A stretch of 34,066 nucleotides of DNA from Clostridia bacterium. GTDB taxonomy: Bacteria > Bacillota > Clostridia > Christensenellales > DTU072. The stretch is taken from NCBI GenBank assembly GCA_017461065.1, contig JAFTZC010000023.1, positions 1 to 34,066 of the forward strand. The letters are read 5' to 3'. The stretch's first letter is position 1, and every line of letters starts with the position of its first letter. The position numbers and the translations under genes were made by a program. The notes beneath the pieces are model-generated. The model was not told the origin of the DNA and ran no database searches. It saw only the letters and a list, made by a program, of their open reading frames with translations. This document shows, piece after piece, positions 9,301-18,272 of this stretch.

Positions 9301-12300
9301 TTGAGAAACAACGCTCAATATACCGTAACCCTACAAGGTAAGCTTGACTACGGCGACGGCGGCGTCGATACCAACCTAAACAACACCTTCACCTTCCCAC
9401 TCGTAGTAGACTTCCAAGCACCCGTAGTTGAAGACGTTGAGTTCTACACCGAATACGACCAAAGTGAGAAGAAAAATCGCTTGTTTGCAAAGATTGCCGT
9501 TTACGACAACCACTACGCAATGAGCGCTCTCATCGGTACCGTTTCGTTAAATAGTGCGGCTAACGCTCTTTCACTCAATGGTTTCGACCATTATATGACC
9601 CCCGTTTACTCCACTTTCAACGATACTTCCTATATCACCTACGAGCTAACCGACCATATCGACACCATTAGGAATGCTTACGAAAAGAATACCTTCATCG
9701 TATCTCTTTACGACTATGCATTAAATAGTGCAACCTATGAAATAGCTCTCCCCGACGAATTCCTTTCCGGCACTTTCACCGAAAAAGAAATCGTCCTTTC
9801 ACCAAACGAAACTTATAACCTTGCTCCTATCGTTTATCCATCAACCGAATGGGCTGAACTACTCAACTATCGCTCCACCAACGAAAACGTTGCAAAGATA
9901 GTAGACGGCAAAATTTTGGCCGTAAACGCAGGTATTTGTAAGATTAGAGCTTACTACACCGATACCGAGTATTTCGACGTTCCCGTCAGAGTTCTTGCCG
10001 AAAACGCAAGCTACACCGATACCGACGGCAAGGTTTATCAATATAAGCGCTTTGACGAGCCCGTCGTAAGTAGATTCGAAATAACCGGCTACTACACCAA
10101 CAAGGCTTACTACATCCTCGACTCTTCCGAGCGTGAACTCGGCTCAACCGGTGACGAAAGAACCTTTACCGGCGGCAACCTAAGCCTTACTATGTATCCA
10201 TCCGAATCGGTAACGCTCCGTCACGATTTGGTTTCATACTACCCCAATAGAACTTCTATCCAATACAGCTCTTCCAATAAGGACGTCGTAGAAGTTGATC
10301 AAAACGGTGTGGTTACCGCTAAGTCCGAAGGCTTTGCGTCTATTGCCGTAAAGATACTAAAAGACGGTCAAACCACCTTCTATTCAAAGAGCATCTCTAT
10401 CTCCGTGCAAGACCCATATATTACAAGTGGCCCAACTCTAACCCACTACTATGGTCTCGGCGGTGCGGTAGTAATCCCCACTGACCTTGCAATAACCGAA
10501 ATCGGCACCTTTGCATTCTCCAACTACGACTTCATAGAAAAGGGCTCGGGCGACCTAATCGACGACGAACACCCCGAACTCACCAAGCAGTGGTTCCTTG
10601 GTGACAACACCATCACCGACGTAGTTATCCCCGAAGGCGTTGAAACCATTAGTGCATACGCTTTTGCTAACCTAACCGCTCTTAAGAGCGTTACTCTACC
10701 AAGCACCCTAACCACAATCAGCTACGGCGCATTCTTCGGTTGTACTTCACTCGAAACCATCAAGGGTATCGAGCACGTCAAGTTCATCAACCAAGAAGCA
10801 TTTGCTAACTGCGCTCTCAAGGGTACTTTGGAATTCGGCAAGACTATTGCTATTGCAGACTACGCTTTTGCTAACAACACCAATCTAACCAAGGTAGTTC
10901 TATCCGAAAACACCAAGTCCGTTGGTCAATATGCTTTCGGCAACAACACTTCCCTTGAAACCCTAATCATTAAGGCAGACAAGATTAAGCTCGGTCAATT
11001 TGCATTCACCGGTTGCGAAAAGCTAACCGCAGTTTCCGTTAACGCAGCAGTTATCCCCACCGGATTGTTCAACGAATGTTCTTCACTAAGCTCTCTTACC
11101 CTTGGTAAGGACGTAGCCGTTATCGGCGAATACGCATTCCACGAAACCAAACTAACTGATATTACCGTTGTCGAAGGCAACCAAACCTTCTACCCCGTAC
11201 AAAGCAAGCACTATATGCTAAATAAAGACGGCGACACCTTGATGCTCGTTGCCCCCGCTTACGCAGGCGCACTCGAAATCACCGAGTCAACCGTAACCAC
11301 CATAAACACCGCCGCCCTATCAGGCAACAAGAAGATTACTTCGTTTAGCGCACCCAGCGTAACCAAGGTTATGAGCCACGCATTCAGCGAATGTGGAAAC
11401 CTTGCTTCCATCGAGCTTGGCGAGCTAACCGAAATCGGCGATTACGCATTCTTCAAGACCGCTATTAGCGAAGTTCATAGCCTAATTTCAGTTGATAAGA
11501 TTGGTGCGTTCGCTTACGCAGGTACTAAGATTACTTCCGTAACCCTACCCGACGGCATCGTCGTAGGCAAGGGTGCATTCGAAGAATGTGCTGAACTAAG
11601 TAGCGTTGTAGTAGGCGACGACGTAACTCTTGGTGACTACGCATTCCGTCTTGCTTGGGACCTTAACTTCAAGCCCGTAGCACTACCCGGCGTTGACCAC
11701 AGCGGCCGCGTAGTATACTACTACGAACTCACCAGCAAGCTCACTTCTATCACTATCGGCGACGACGTAACCCTTGGCAACGGCGCATTCTATGGCGCAA
11801 GCAAGGCTACGACCATTACCCTTGGCGCTAACGCATACATCGGCGACCAAGCATTCTACAATGCCGACAACCTAACCACTATCGACCTAAGCAAGGCAAC
11901 TCACATTGGTTCCGAAGCATTCAGCGGTGTTATCTTCACCCTATTCTATTACAACGCTGCAGAAGACGTAAATCTCGGCGAAGCTTACGACGAAGAAGGT
12001 GCTTATAGATATAGAATGTACGCAAGCAACCTTGCAAACGTAGAAATCAACGCTGAAAGCATCGGCAACGACGCATTCGCTTACGTTGACACTCTTACCG
12101 ACGTAACTCTCGGTGACGTCGTAAAGAACGTTGGCGACCGCGCGTTCAGCGAAGCTGAAAATCTTGTAAACATAAACCTTGACAAGGTCGTTACCATTGG
12201 CGAGCAAGCTTTCGTAAATACCAAGATTAACACCCTTAACCTTGCTTCTATCGTAAACGTAGGCGACTTTGCATTCAGCGAAGTAGAATCCCTAACCGAA

Positions 12301-13836
12301 GTAACCTTTGGTAGCTCCGCCCAAAGCGTTGGCGAAGGTGCGTTCAGCTATGCTAAAGCACTTGCAACCGTAAACGGCGAAGAAAAGATATCCTACTTTG
12401 GCGATTACGCATTTGCTTATACCCTAATTACCGACGTTGACCTAAGCGGAGTTATCGACCTTGGCTCCCACGTATTCCTAAAGGAAGAATATGCTTCTAC
12501 CTTCACCGTAAAACTTGGCAATAGTCTCGTTGAAATCGGCGATAACCCATTTGCAAACTGCGCCGTTAACTTCACTTCTATCGAGCCTATAATGCACAAC
12601 GGCACGATGATTGGAATGGAACAAGTTGATACCTACGATATAAGCGACACCGTAAAAGTCATCGACGGTAGCCTTTATAAAGTAGTACCAAACGGCCTTG
12701 AGCTTATCACCTTTGCTCCTTCTGCAATAGAAATCTTTTTCGATTCTTCTACAAAGTTAAACACTACGTTCAAGGTAGCAGACGGCACCGTTAGAGTAAG
12801 CGCTATGGCAGCTATGGGACGTAGCTATCCATTCAGCAAGGTAATCTTCCCGTCCACCTTGAAGTCCATTGGACACAAGGCGTTCTATAAGAGCACGGTA
12901 AGCATCTACGTATTCACCAGCTACGAAGCTCCCGTTCTTGAAGAAGAATACGACGTTATTTACACCTTCTCCAACTCACCGATGACGCAAGAAAACGCCG
13001 ACGTATATAACGACTCCACCAGCTTCCCCTACGATTGGACCGGCCTTGGCATCGTTAAGTATTATATGTGGAACGTTCTTGACGATTACGGTATGCCCAT
13101 CGGCTCAAACTTCTACTACGGCGCAAACTTCAGCGACTACGTAGGTAAGATTTCTATCCCACTCACCTTCGTTCGCCCCGTAAACGGAATTGGTTACGAT
13201 AACTTCACTTGGGGACTATACTTCTCCGAGCCTATCGACGGCGCAGCTGCTGCAGACGAAGTAACCCTTGATGCTATTGCAGCAATCGCAAAGCTCCCCG
13301 ACGTAGTTCAACTCACCGACAAAGCTCTCGTTGAAGCAGCAAGAGCAGCTTATGAAAAGGTAGCTTCTTACGAGCAACGCGCATTGGTTTCCAACTATCA
13401 AAAACTAACCGATGCCGAACTAAGAATCAAGACGTTAGAAAACCTTGCAGGCGGTGGCGCAGAAGAAACTCCCGAAGAAACCCCTGTCGAAGAAACAACC
13501 ATCAACGTTCCTGCATTGGTACTTTCAATAGTATTCGGCTCTATCGGTATTCTCGGTGCAATCGCCATCGTTATATACCTATATCTAAAGGGCAAAATCC
13601 GCTTCACCTTCCCACCAAAGAGAAAGGTTAAGGTTAAGAAGCTGGTACCCGGCCCCAACCAAAAGATAGTTAAGAAGATGGTTAAAAAGGTAGTAAGAAG
13701 AGTCGTCGTTTACGACCCGGCTTCTCACGACTTAGTAGAAATCGAAGTTCTTCCCGAAACCGCAGAAGATACTCAATCCAATCAACAAATAACCCAATCG
13801 GAAGACCTTTCCGAAAAGGAAGAAGATAATGAATAA
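6328..13836 (+). CDS. Giant surface S8 subtilisin-like protease with BspA-type leucine-rich repeats
   Basis: This 2502-residue exported serine protease has a lipoprotein-like signal ending F-T-C-S-C (probable lipid at Cys31). The S8 triad is D222 (V-L-D-T-G), H298 (N-H-G-T-H-V-A-G) and S619 (S-G-T-S-M-A-T-P), with oxyanion N in A-A-S-N-S. A PA domain is inserted before the Ser motif (about 480-570), as in C5a-peptidase/lactocepin types. Then come an Fn3-like part (about 720-850), two Big_2-like units (near 1180 and 1310), about 25 LRR_5/BspA repeats (1430-2200, recurring I-G-x-x-A-F), a helical surface-protein module (about 2311-2374), a Glu/Thr/Pro linker, one membrane helix (about 2394-2415) and a strongly basic tail. 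I prefer ATG 6328 because AAAGGAAG precedes it; GTG 6298 adds ten residues. It probably digests proteins at the cell surface and feeds the downstream peptide importer. Confidence 0.93.
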   Translation: MSSRKSQRISPALLTLVSLLLVALMVFTCSCDTVDVQNNDGVSQEAEPYIKLSNKDIKVNLSDYFNSQVVQQLPDTVKDSEYISVILSTSDKNILDSYDKSGSNLTLQEYFLSDDATAIRRNIDTTNASILADLKKNGLSYDNGVDYYTLLSGKEIIIKAKDFNNLCNIVGDRADVIVSEVYETEAYENVLVDNAVNVYDTGIFDSSNFEYQGEGTVVAVLDTGLDYDHTAFSTSNFTADRDKLGMTIQDVQAVINDTVASTMQSGLTAEDVYISEKVPFAFDYADGDSDVYPLYSNHGTHVAGVIAGNDDVITGVAPEAQLAIFKIFSDTDAQARASWILRALEDCVVIGVDIINMSIGTSCGFSRESDKEAISGVYDRIRDRGINMVVAASNSFNSTYNSDKNGNLGLTSNPDSATVSSPSTYKGAISIASINGAKTSYILYEGKIIYFVESTNRVAEEKDFVEDLLADGQESLTIEYVTIPGVGRTADYTGIDITGKIALIARGSNTFEEKANIAEKQGAAGVIIYNNVSGDIRMNVGDTQIAVCSISQDEGEMLAAHSNGTITISRSQASGPFMSDFSSWGPTPDLEIKPELTAHGGNILSAVPGQDYDEISGTSMATPNVSGVTALIRQYVKANFPDIADDNVEVAAMVNRLLMSTADVVYNTNGLPYSVRKQGSGLANVVDAAATDAVILTYSRKDGTLMDKSKVELGDDPTKTGVYELRFDVRNFGENTLSYDLNTIVMTEGVSETKTNQGETTVTEDGYILDGAQIVINSVSNGTLAGNRVSIGAGQTASVTMTITLTNENKKYLDDSFANGMYVEGFVTLKGVDGATDIGFPYLAFYGDWTVAPMFDLDYFATNKDELDESIDLLDKTLPDAYASRPIGGVYADYVSYLGTYYFEQKPGSNMISADRKYISLTNSESGINSLRFAWMGILRNAKEINITITDDATGEVVYERLEKDIRKSYGDGGPISPAQVKIEFSAIEHNLRNNAQYTVTLQGKLDYGDGGVDTNLNNTFTFPLVVDFQAPVVEDVEFYTEYDQSEKKNRLFAKIAVYDNHYAMSALIGTVSLNSAANALSLNGFDHYMTPVYSTFNDTSYITYELTDHIDTIRNAYEKNTFIVSLYDYALNSATYEIALPDEFLSGTFTEKEIVLSPNETYNLAPIVYPSTEWAELLNYRSTNENVAKIVDGKILAVNAGICKIRAYYTDTEYFDVPVRVLAENASYTDTDGKVYQYKRFDEPVVSRFEITGYYTNKAYYILDSSERELGSTGDERTFTGGNLSLTMYPSESVTLRHDLVSYYPNRTSIQYSSSNKDVVEVDQNGVVTAKSEGFASIAVKILKDGQTTFYSKSISISVQDPYITSGPTLTHYYGLGGAVVIPTDLAITEIGTFAFSNYDFIEKGSGDLIDDEHPELTKQWFLGDNTITDVVIPEGVETISAYAFANLTALKSVTLPSTLTTISYGAFFGCTSLETIKGIEHVKFINQEAFANCALKGTLEFGKTIAIADYAFANNTNLTKVVLSENTKSVGQYAFGNNTSLETLIIKADKIKLGQFAFTGCEKLTAVSVNAAVIPTGLFNECSSLSSLTLGKDVAVIGEYAFHETKLTDITVVEGNQTFYPVQSKHYMLNKDGDTLMLVAPAYAGALEITESTVTTINTAALSGNKKITSFSAPSVTKVMSHAFSECGNLASIELGELTEIGDYAFFKTAISEVHSLISVDKIGAFAYAGTKITSVTLPDGIVVGKGAFEECAELSSVVVGDDVTLGDYAFRLAWDLNFKPVALPGVDHSGRVVYYYELTSKLTSITIGDDVTLGNGAFYGASKATTITLGANAYIGDQAFYNADNLTTIDLSKATHIGSEAFSGVIFTLFYYNAAEDVNLGEAYDEEGAYRYRMYASNLANVEINAESIGNDAFAYVDTLTDVTLGDVVKNVGDRAFSEAENLVNINLDKVVTIGEQAFVNTKINTLNLASIVNVGDFAFSEVESLTEVTFGSSAQSVGEGAFSYAKALATVNGEEKISYFGDYAFAYTLITDVDLSGVIDLGSHVFLKEEYASTFTVKLGNSLVEIGDNPFANCAVNFTSIEPIMHNGTMIGMEQVDTYDISDTVKVIDGSLYKVVPNGLELITFAPSAIEIFFDSSTKLNTTFKVADGTVRVSAMAAMGRSYPFSKVIFPSTLKSIGHKAFYKSTVSIYVFTSYEAPVLEEEYDVIYTFSNSPMTQENADVYNDSTSFPYDWTGLGIVKYYMWNVLDDYGMPIGSNFYYGANFSDYVGKISIPLTFVRPVNGIGYDNFTWGLYFSEPIDGAAAADEVTLDAIAAIAKLPDVVQLTDKALVEAARAAYEKVASYEQRALVSNYQKLTDAELRIKTLENLAGGGAEETPEETPVEETTINVPALVLSIVFGSIGILGAIAIVIYLYLKGKIRFTFPPKRKVKVKKLVPGPNQKIVKKMVKKVVRRVVVYDPASHDLVEIEVLPETAEDTQSNQQITQSEDLSEKEEDNE

Positions 13837-15274
13837 GAAACTTTTGATTACAATCGTAATTGCTCTTTGCATTGTAGTTGCTCTCACGATAGTATCCTGT
13901 AACCAATGGGATACTCCCTACAAGCAACTAAACAAGGACGGCAATACCGTTAGCGTTAAATACAATATCAACGGCGGCGTTTTCCTTGAAACTCCAGACG
14001 TTACTTTGGTTGACGTTTTCAACTTGGACAAGGCTACCACCGTTTCGGGCGGCAAAAAGAGCATCGTTCCCGTTGACCCTGCCGACGAAGACGTTCGCGG
14101 CTCTGCTCAAACGGCATCTCGCAGCAACTACAAACTCGAAGGTTGGTACGTAACCACCGTCAACGCCGACGGCTCGTACACCATCACCAACCAAAAGTGG
14201 AACTTCGGCGATGCTTTCTCGTTTGAAACTTCTAAGGTAAAAGGCTCGGAAAACCCCGTTCTCGTCCTTAGCGCAAGATGGATTCCCTTTACTAAGTTTA
14301 ATATTTACGCTCAAAACGACGACGGCTCGTTCCCCACTGAACCCACCGCTATCGTTGACGCAGAATTCCTAAACTACCCCACTTGGAACGAAGATACCGG
14401 CAAGCTCCGTTATAACCAATATCCCGTTATCGATAACAAGACCTTCGACAAGGCCTACTATTCCCCTGCTATGAGCGAAGAAATTACCGATAACATCCAA
14501 GGTAACTCTTACTTTGACGAAACGCTAAACGACTTCGTAACCGAATCCGTAAACGTATACGCAACTTATAAGCAAGGCACTTGGTATAAGATTTATAACG
14601 CATCTGCTTTCTTGAGCAACGCAAGCAGCACCGCTATTTACGATATCCAAGCTGATTTGGATTTTGCAAACGCAATATGGCCTGCAGATTTCTCATCCAA
14701 TACCTTCAACGGCAAGATTTACGGAAACAACCATACCTTTAAGAATATTTCCGCAAGCCAATACGCCGACAACACTAAGCTCAGCTACGGCCTATTCGGC
14801 ACTATCGGCGCATCTGCTGTAATAGAAAAAGTAACCTTTAACAACGTTTCCTTTACCATCGGCGGTGTTGATAACTCCAACGGCAGCCCCTCTTACTACG
14901 GCATTTTTGCAGGTAAAATTGAGAGTGGCGCTCAACTTACTAACGTAGCTCTTTCAAAGGGTACTTTGCTACTCAATAGCGGCAAAGGATATATGTTCGA
15001 TAAGCTCGACGCTATTTCCGTTTCTCAAAAATATCAAAACCTTGTTGACGGTAACTACTGCATCAACCTAACCACCTACGAAAACAATAGTGGCTGTACA
15101 ATCACCACTTCCGAGCTTAGCGTAGCATTTACCGAGCCCGATGAAAAGGTATTCGTAAACGGCATTTACGACAAGTACCCAAGCGATTCAAACGCAGTAC
15201 AAAAGAGCGTTAGCGAACTATTCACCATTGCTACCGACTCAAACGGCAACGTTACCGTTACTCCGGTAGCTTAA
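13829..15274 (+). CDS. Surface lipoprotein with InlB-like and beta-helix-like parts
   Basis: This 481-residue lipoprotein (lipobox IVSC, Cys24) overlaps the end of the protease gene by 8 bases and has AGGAAGAAG as ribosome binding site inside it, so translation is probably coupled. Residues about 42-165 contain N-I-N-G-G and L-E-G-W-Y and end L-S-A-R-W, the hallmark spacing of Listeria-Bacteroides (InlB B-repeat, Flg_new) domains. Residues about 275-380 have the G-K-I-Y-G-N-N-H-T-F pattern, with Y-G-L-F-G and I-E-K-V-T-F-N-N-V, typical of GLUG/right-handed beta-helix surface proteins. No catalytic motif is visible. Its place between protease and binding protein suggests an accessory substrate-binding or scaffold role (inference). 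Confidence 0.85.
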   Translation: MNKKLLITIVIALCIVVALTIVSCNQWDTPYKQLNKDGNTVSVKYNINGGVFLETPDVTLVDVFNLDKATTVSGGKKSIVPVDPADEDVRGSAQTASRSNYKLEGWYVTTVNADGSYTITNQKWNFGDAFSFETSKVKGSENPVLVLSARWIPFTKFNIYAQNDDGSFPTEPTAIVDAEFLNYPTWNEDTGKLRYNQYPVIDNKTFDKAYYSPAMSEEITDNIQGNSYFDETLNDFVTESVNVYATYKQGTWYKIYNASAFLSNASSTAIYDIQADLDFANAIWPADFSSNTFNGKIYGNNHTFKNISASQYADNTKLSYGLFGTIGASAVIEKVTFNNVSFTIGGVDNSNGSPSYYGIFAGKIESGAQLTNVALSKGTLLLNSGKGYMFDKLDAISVSQKYQNLVDGNYCINLTTYENNSGCTITTSELSVAFTEPDEKVFVNGIYDKYPSDSNAVQKSVSELFTIATDSNGNVTVTPVA

Positions 15275-15319
15275 GCCAAAATCATTCACACGAAAACAAT
15301 ATGTGAGGTATATAACTAA

Positions 15320-18175
15320 ATGAAGAGGAAATTATTTTCTATTCTAATCGTAGTTACGATGCTTGCAGGCCTTGTTCTTCCCCTCGTAGCCTGTAACTCA
15401 AGTAGCGGCACGGATGCTCTCGTTATTATGACGGATGCTCTCGACGGTTTGTTCAACCCCTTCTACTCGACAACCGCGCCCGATGCTACCATCGTTTCTA
15501 TGACTCAAATCGGAATGCTTACCACCGGTTACGTTAACGAAGAAGCAACCGTTGCTTTCGGCGATGAAGAAGCCGTAGCAGTCAAGGATATGGATTACGT
15601 CTACGACTCAAATACGGATAAAACGACCTATACCTTCGTTATCAAAAACGGCATTCAATTCAGCGACGGTCATCCCCTTACCATAGAAGACGTTCTATTC
15701 AATATGTACGTTTATCTTGACCCCGTTTACGCAGGCTCAAGCACTATGTACTCCACCGATATCGTAGGTCTTGCCGATTATAGAACGCAAACCCAAGGTA
15801 GCGACGACAGCAATACCGACGAAGTTATTGCCGAGCAAGCTAACGCACGCGCTAACAACCGTATCAGAGAGCTCGTAAGCCTATTCCGTGAAGTTGGCAA
15901 ACTCCCAAGCGGTAGCTACGAAGCAAGCGACGCAGATATGAGAGCTGCTATCAACGCTCACAGCGTTTCAGACGGCTATAAAGAAGCTATCTCCAACGAC
16001 CCAAGTGAAGTTACCAATGCAAATCTTCTTGCCGACTACGAGCGCACTCTAAGCGAGTTTAGAGAAGAACTTGGCAGAGACTACGAATCCGCAAAGGAAT
16101 CTTTCACCGAAGAACCCTATAAGTCAACCGGTGAATTTGATGAAATCACTTCATTTATGTACGCCGAAGGTTTTGTTGCTATCGAGTACGAAAAAGACCC
16201 CGTTACCAACAAGCCCTTGTATGACAAAATCAAGGAAGTTAAGCGTCATTACTCTAACGTAGACAGCAAAGAATCGGCTATCAACTACGTTTACAACACC
16301 AAGACCACCACTGCTCTTGACGAAATTCTTCTTTATTGGGGTACCGGTAATACTCTTAGTGCAGAATACGCTTCTCAAGCAAAACAAGTTATCCTTCTTG
16401 AAAAAATCACCGGCGACCAACTACTAATCCCCAACATCAGCGGTATCGTTTCAGTAGGTCACCACACCGACACAACCAGTATCACCGTTAACGGCAACAC
16501 CTACGCCGTTGCTCAAGAACATAACGAAAAAGACGGCACTCCCCTTAACGCAGACGAATACGACGTTCTCCAAATCACCATCAACGGCGTTGACCCCAAG
16601 GCTATTTGGAACTTTGCATTCAGCGTTGCTCCCCAACACTACTATACCGCAGCCGATTATGGCGACGAGCCACACTCGGTTGATATTGCAAACCACAATT
16701 ACGGCGTTGATTACGCAAGCTTTGCATTCCATACTACCGTAATCCAATCGCAAAAGAATATAAGGGTACCTATGGGCGCAGGCGCATACGTGGCAACCGA
16801 CGCTAACAACAGCACCAACCCCGAAGGCAACGCTTTCTATCGTGATAACGTCGTTTACTTCAAGAGAAACAACGGCTTTATGATGGGCACGCCCAATATC
16901 GAAAAGGTTCGTTACCAAGTAGTTAGCGCAACCAACGCTCTCAACGTATTGGAAACGGGTGCAGTACACTTCGTAACCCCACAATTTACGCCAAACAACA
17001 TCAATAAGATTAACTCTCTTGCCGAAAAAGGTATCGAGTCCACTTCTACCGACCAATTAGGTTACGGTTACATCGGTATCAACGCAGGTAAGGTTAAGGA
17101 TATCAATCTCCGTAAGGCCATAATGTATGCAATGGATACTTCTCTTGCACTTAGCTACTACTCAACCGGTACCGCTAAGAACATCTATTGGCCAATGAGT
17201 ACCGTTTCTTGGGCATATCCAAAACAAGGCAACGTTCTTGACCAAGATAACGGCAGAGCATACGCATCGGGTTATCTCGGTGACGAAGCTGCAAAGGCTG
17301 CTATCGAGCAATGTATGACCGCAGCAAACGTTAGTGCAGGTGACAGCCAACTCAAGTTGAAGTTCACCATCGCAGGTTCATCTCTTACCGACCACCCCAC
17401 CTACGCAACCTTCCAAAAGGCAGCAACCATACTAAACGAATGTGGTTGGAACATAGAAGTAGTTGCCGACACTCAAGCTCTTACCAAGCTTTCAACCGGC
17501 GCTCTTGCAGTATGGGCAGCGGCTTGGGGAACCACTATCGACCCCGATATGTATCAGGTTTACCACAAGAATTCCACCGCTACCAGCGTTCTCGCTTGGG
17601 GTTATAACGAAATTCTAAACCAAGACGGCTACGACACCGAAAAGGATATCCTTAATAAGCTATCAGTCGTAATCGACCAAGCTCGTAGCACCGATAACAG
17701 AAAGGATAGAAGTGATTACTACAAGACTGCTATGGGTTACGTTCTCGACCTTGCAATCGAACTTCCCGTTTACCAAAGAAAGGTTCTTTACGCTTACAAT
17801 GCAGAAGTAATCGATTCATCATCTCTACCCGAAACCATCAACCCCTACACTTCTCCGTTAGATAAGATGTGGGAAATCAAGCTTACCGAAGAAGCAAGCG
17901 CTTCTACCGGTAGCGGTAGCCTTTCATCAGGCGCTGTAGTGGGCATCGTCTTCGGTTGCTTTATCGGCGTTTGGATGGCAGTTGTCGCCGCCCTATTCGG
18001 AACCAAGAAGCTCTCCGTTGCTACCATCAAGAGATGGCTCAAGGGCAACAGAAACGAAGAAATGGAGTCGCTCGAGTATGATAAAGACGTACTCTTAGAC
18101 GAAGACGGCGAATATATCATCTTAGAAGAAGAAGTATTCGTTGAAGAAGAAGTCTTAGTTGACATCGACGAATAA
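15320..18175 (+). CDS. oppA: Family-5 oligopeptide-binding lipoprotein with C-terminal membrane anchor
   Basis: This is an extracellular solute-binding protein of the OppA/DppA family (SBP_bac_5). The lipobox is LVAC (Cys25). Early family patterns follow (L-N-P-F-Y-S-T near 45-52; F-V-I-K-N-G-I-Q-F-S-D-G-H-P-L-T, then D-V-L-F-N), and later N-L-R-K-A-I-M-Y-A-M-D. At 951 residues it is far longer than the usual 500-600. About 270 residues (roughly 154-425), mostly charged and helical, are inserted between the first family blocks. The C-terminus has a Ser/Gly linker, a membrane helix (about 871-895), a short basic patch and a very acidic tail with many Glu/Asp. Double anchoring (lipid plus helix) is unusual for this family. 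GAGG lies 11 bases before ATG 15320. It probably delivers peptides released by the upstream protease to OppBCDF. Confidence 0.92.
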   Translation: MKRKLFSILIVVTMLAGLVLPLVACNSSSGTDALVIMTDALDGLFNPFYSTTAPDATIVSMTQIGMLTTGYVNEEATVAFGDEEAVAVKDMDYVYDSNTDKTTYTFVIKNGIQFSDGHPLTIEDVLFNMYVYLDPVYAGSSTMYSTDIVGLADYRTQTQGSDDSNTDEVIAEQANARANNRIRELVSLFREVGKLPSGSYEASDADMRAAINAHSVSDGYKEAISNDPSEVTNANLLADYERTLSEFREELGRDYESAKESFTEEPYKSTGEFDEITSFMYAEGFVAIEYEKDPVTNKPLYDKIKEVKRHYSNVDSKESAINYVYNTKTTTALDEILLYWGTGNTLSAEYASQAKQVILLEKITGDQLLIPNISGIVSVGHHTDTTSITVNGNTYAVAQEHNEKDGTPLNADEYDVLQITINGVDPKAIWNFAFSVAPQHYYTAADYGDEPHSVDIANHNYGVDYASFAFHTTVIQSQKNIRVPMGAGAYVATDANNSTNPEGNAFYRDNVVYFKRNNGFMMGTPNIEKVRYQVVSATNALNVLETGAVHFVTPQFTPNNINKINSLAEKGIESTSTDQLGYGYIGINAGKVKDINLRKAIMYAMDTSLALSYYSTGTAKNIYWPMSTVSWAYPKQGNVLDQDNGRAYASGYLGDEAAKAAIEQCMTAANVSAGDSQLKLKFTIAGSSLTDHPTYATFQKAATILNECGWNIEVVADTQALTKLSTGALAVWAAAWGTTIDPDMYQVYHKNSTATSVLAWGYNEILNQDGYDTEKDILNKLSVVIDQARSTDNRKDRSDYYKTAMGYVLDLAIELPVYQRKVLYAYNAEVIDSSSLPETINPYTSPLDKMWEIKLTEEASASTGSGSLSSGAVVGIVFGCFIGVWMAVVAALFGTKKLSVATIKRWLKGNRNEEMESLEYDKDVLLDEDGEYIILEEEVFVEEEVLVDIDE

Positions 18176-18272
18176 TACCCATTAAAATCAACCACTTATA
18201 TCACTAAAACAAATCATCTAAAAAATACGTGGTGCTCGCTTCACCGACGCACCGAAATAGGAACAAGGAACT
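18176..18272 (+). other. Spacer between binding protein and permease genes
   Basis: This 97-base gap has no promoter or T-tailed terminator that I can support. A weak hairpin (GGTGC at 18231-18235, GCACC at 18249-18253) could stabilise the upstream mRNA, as often seen downstream of binding-protein genes. I therefore treat the genes on both sides as one operon. Confidence 0.4.

Noticed and set aside
10617..12930. Tandem DNA repeat in the protease gene
   Set aside because: The repetition is at protein level (leucine-rich repeats); the nucleotide copies are diverged, so it is not a recent DNA expansion.
16451..17056. A 201-codon minus-strand open frame inside the peptide-binding protein gene
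   Set aside because: It is antisense to a well-supported gene, its translation is Val/Cys/Gly-rich in the way typical of shadow frames, and it has no start signals.
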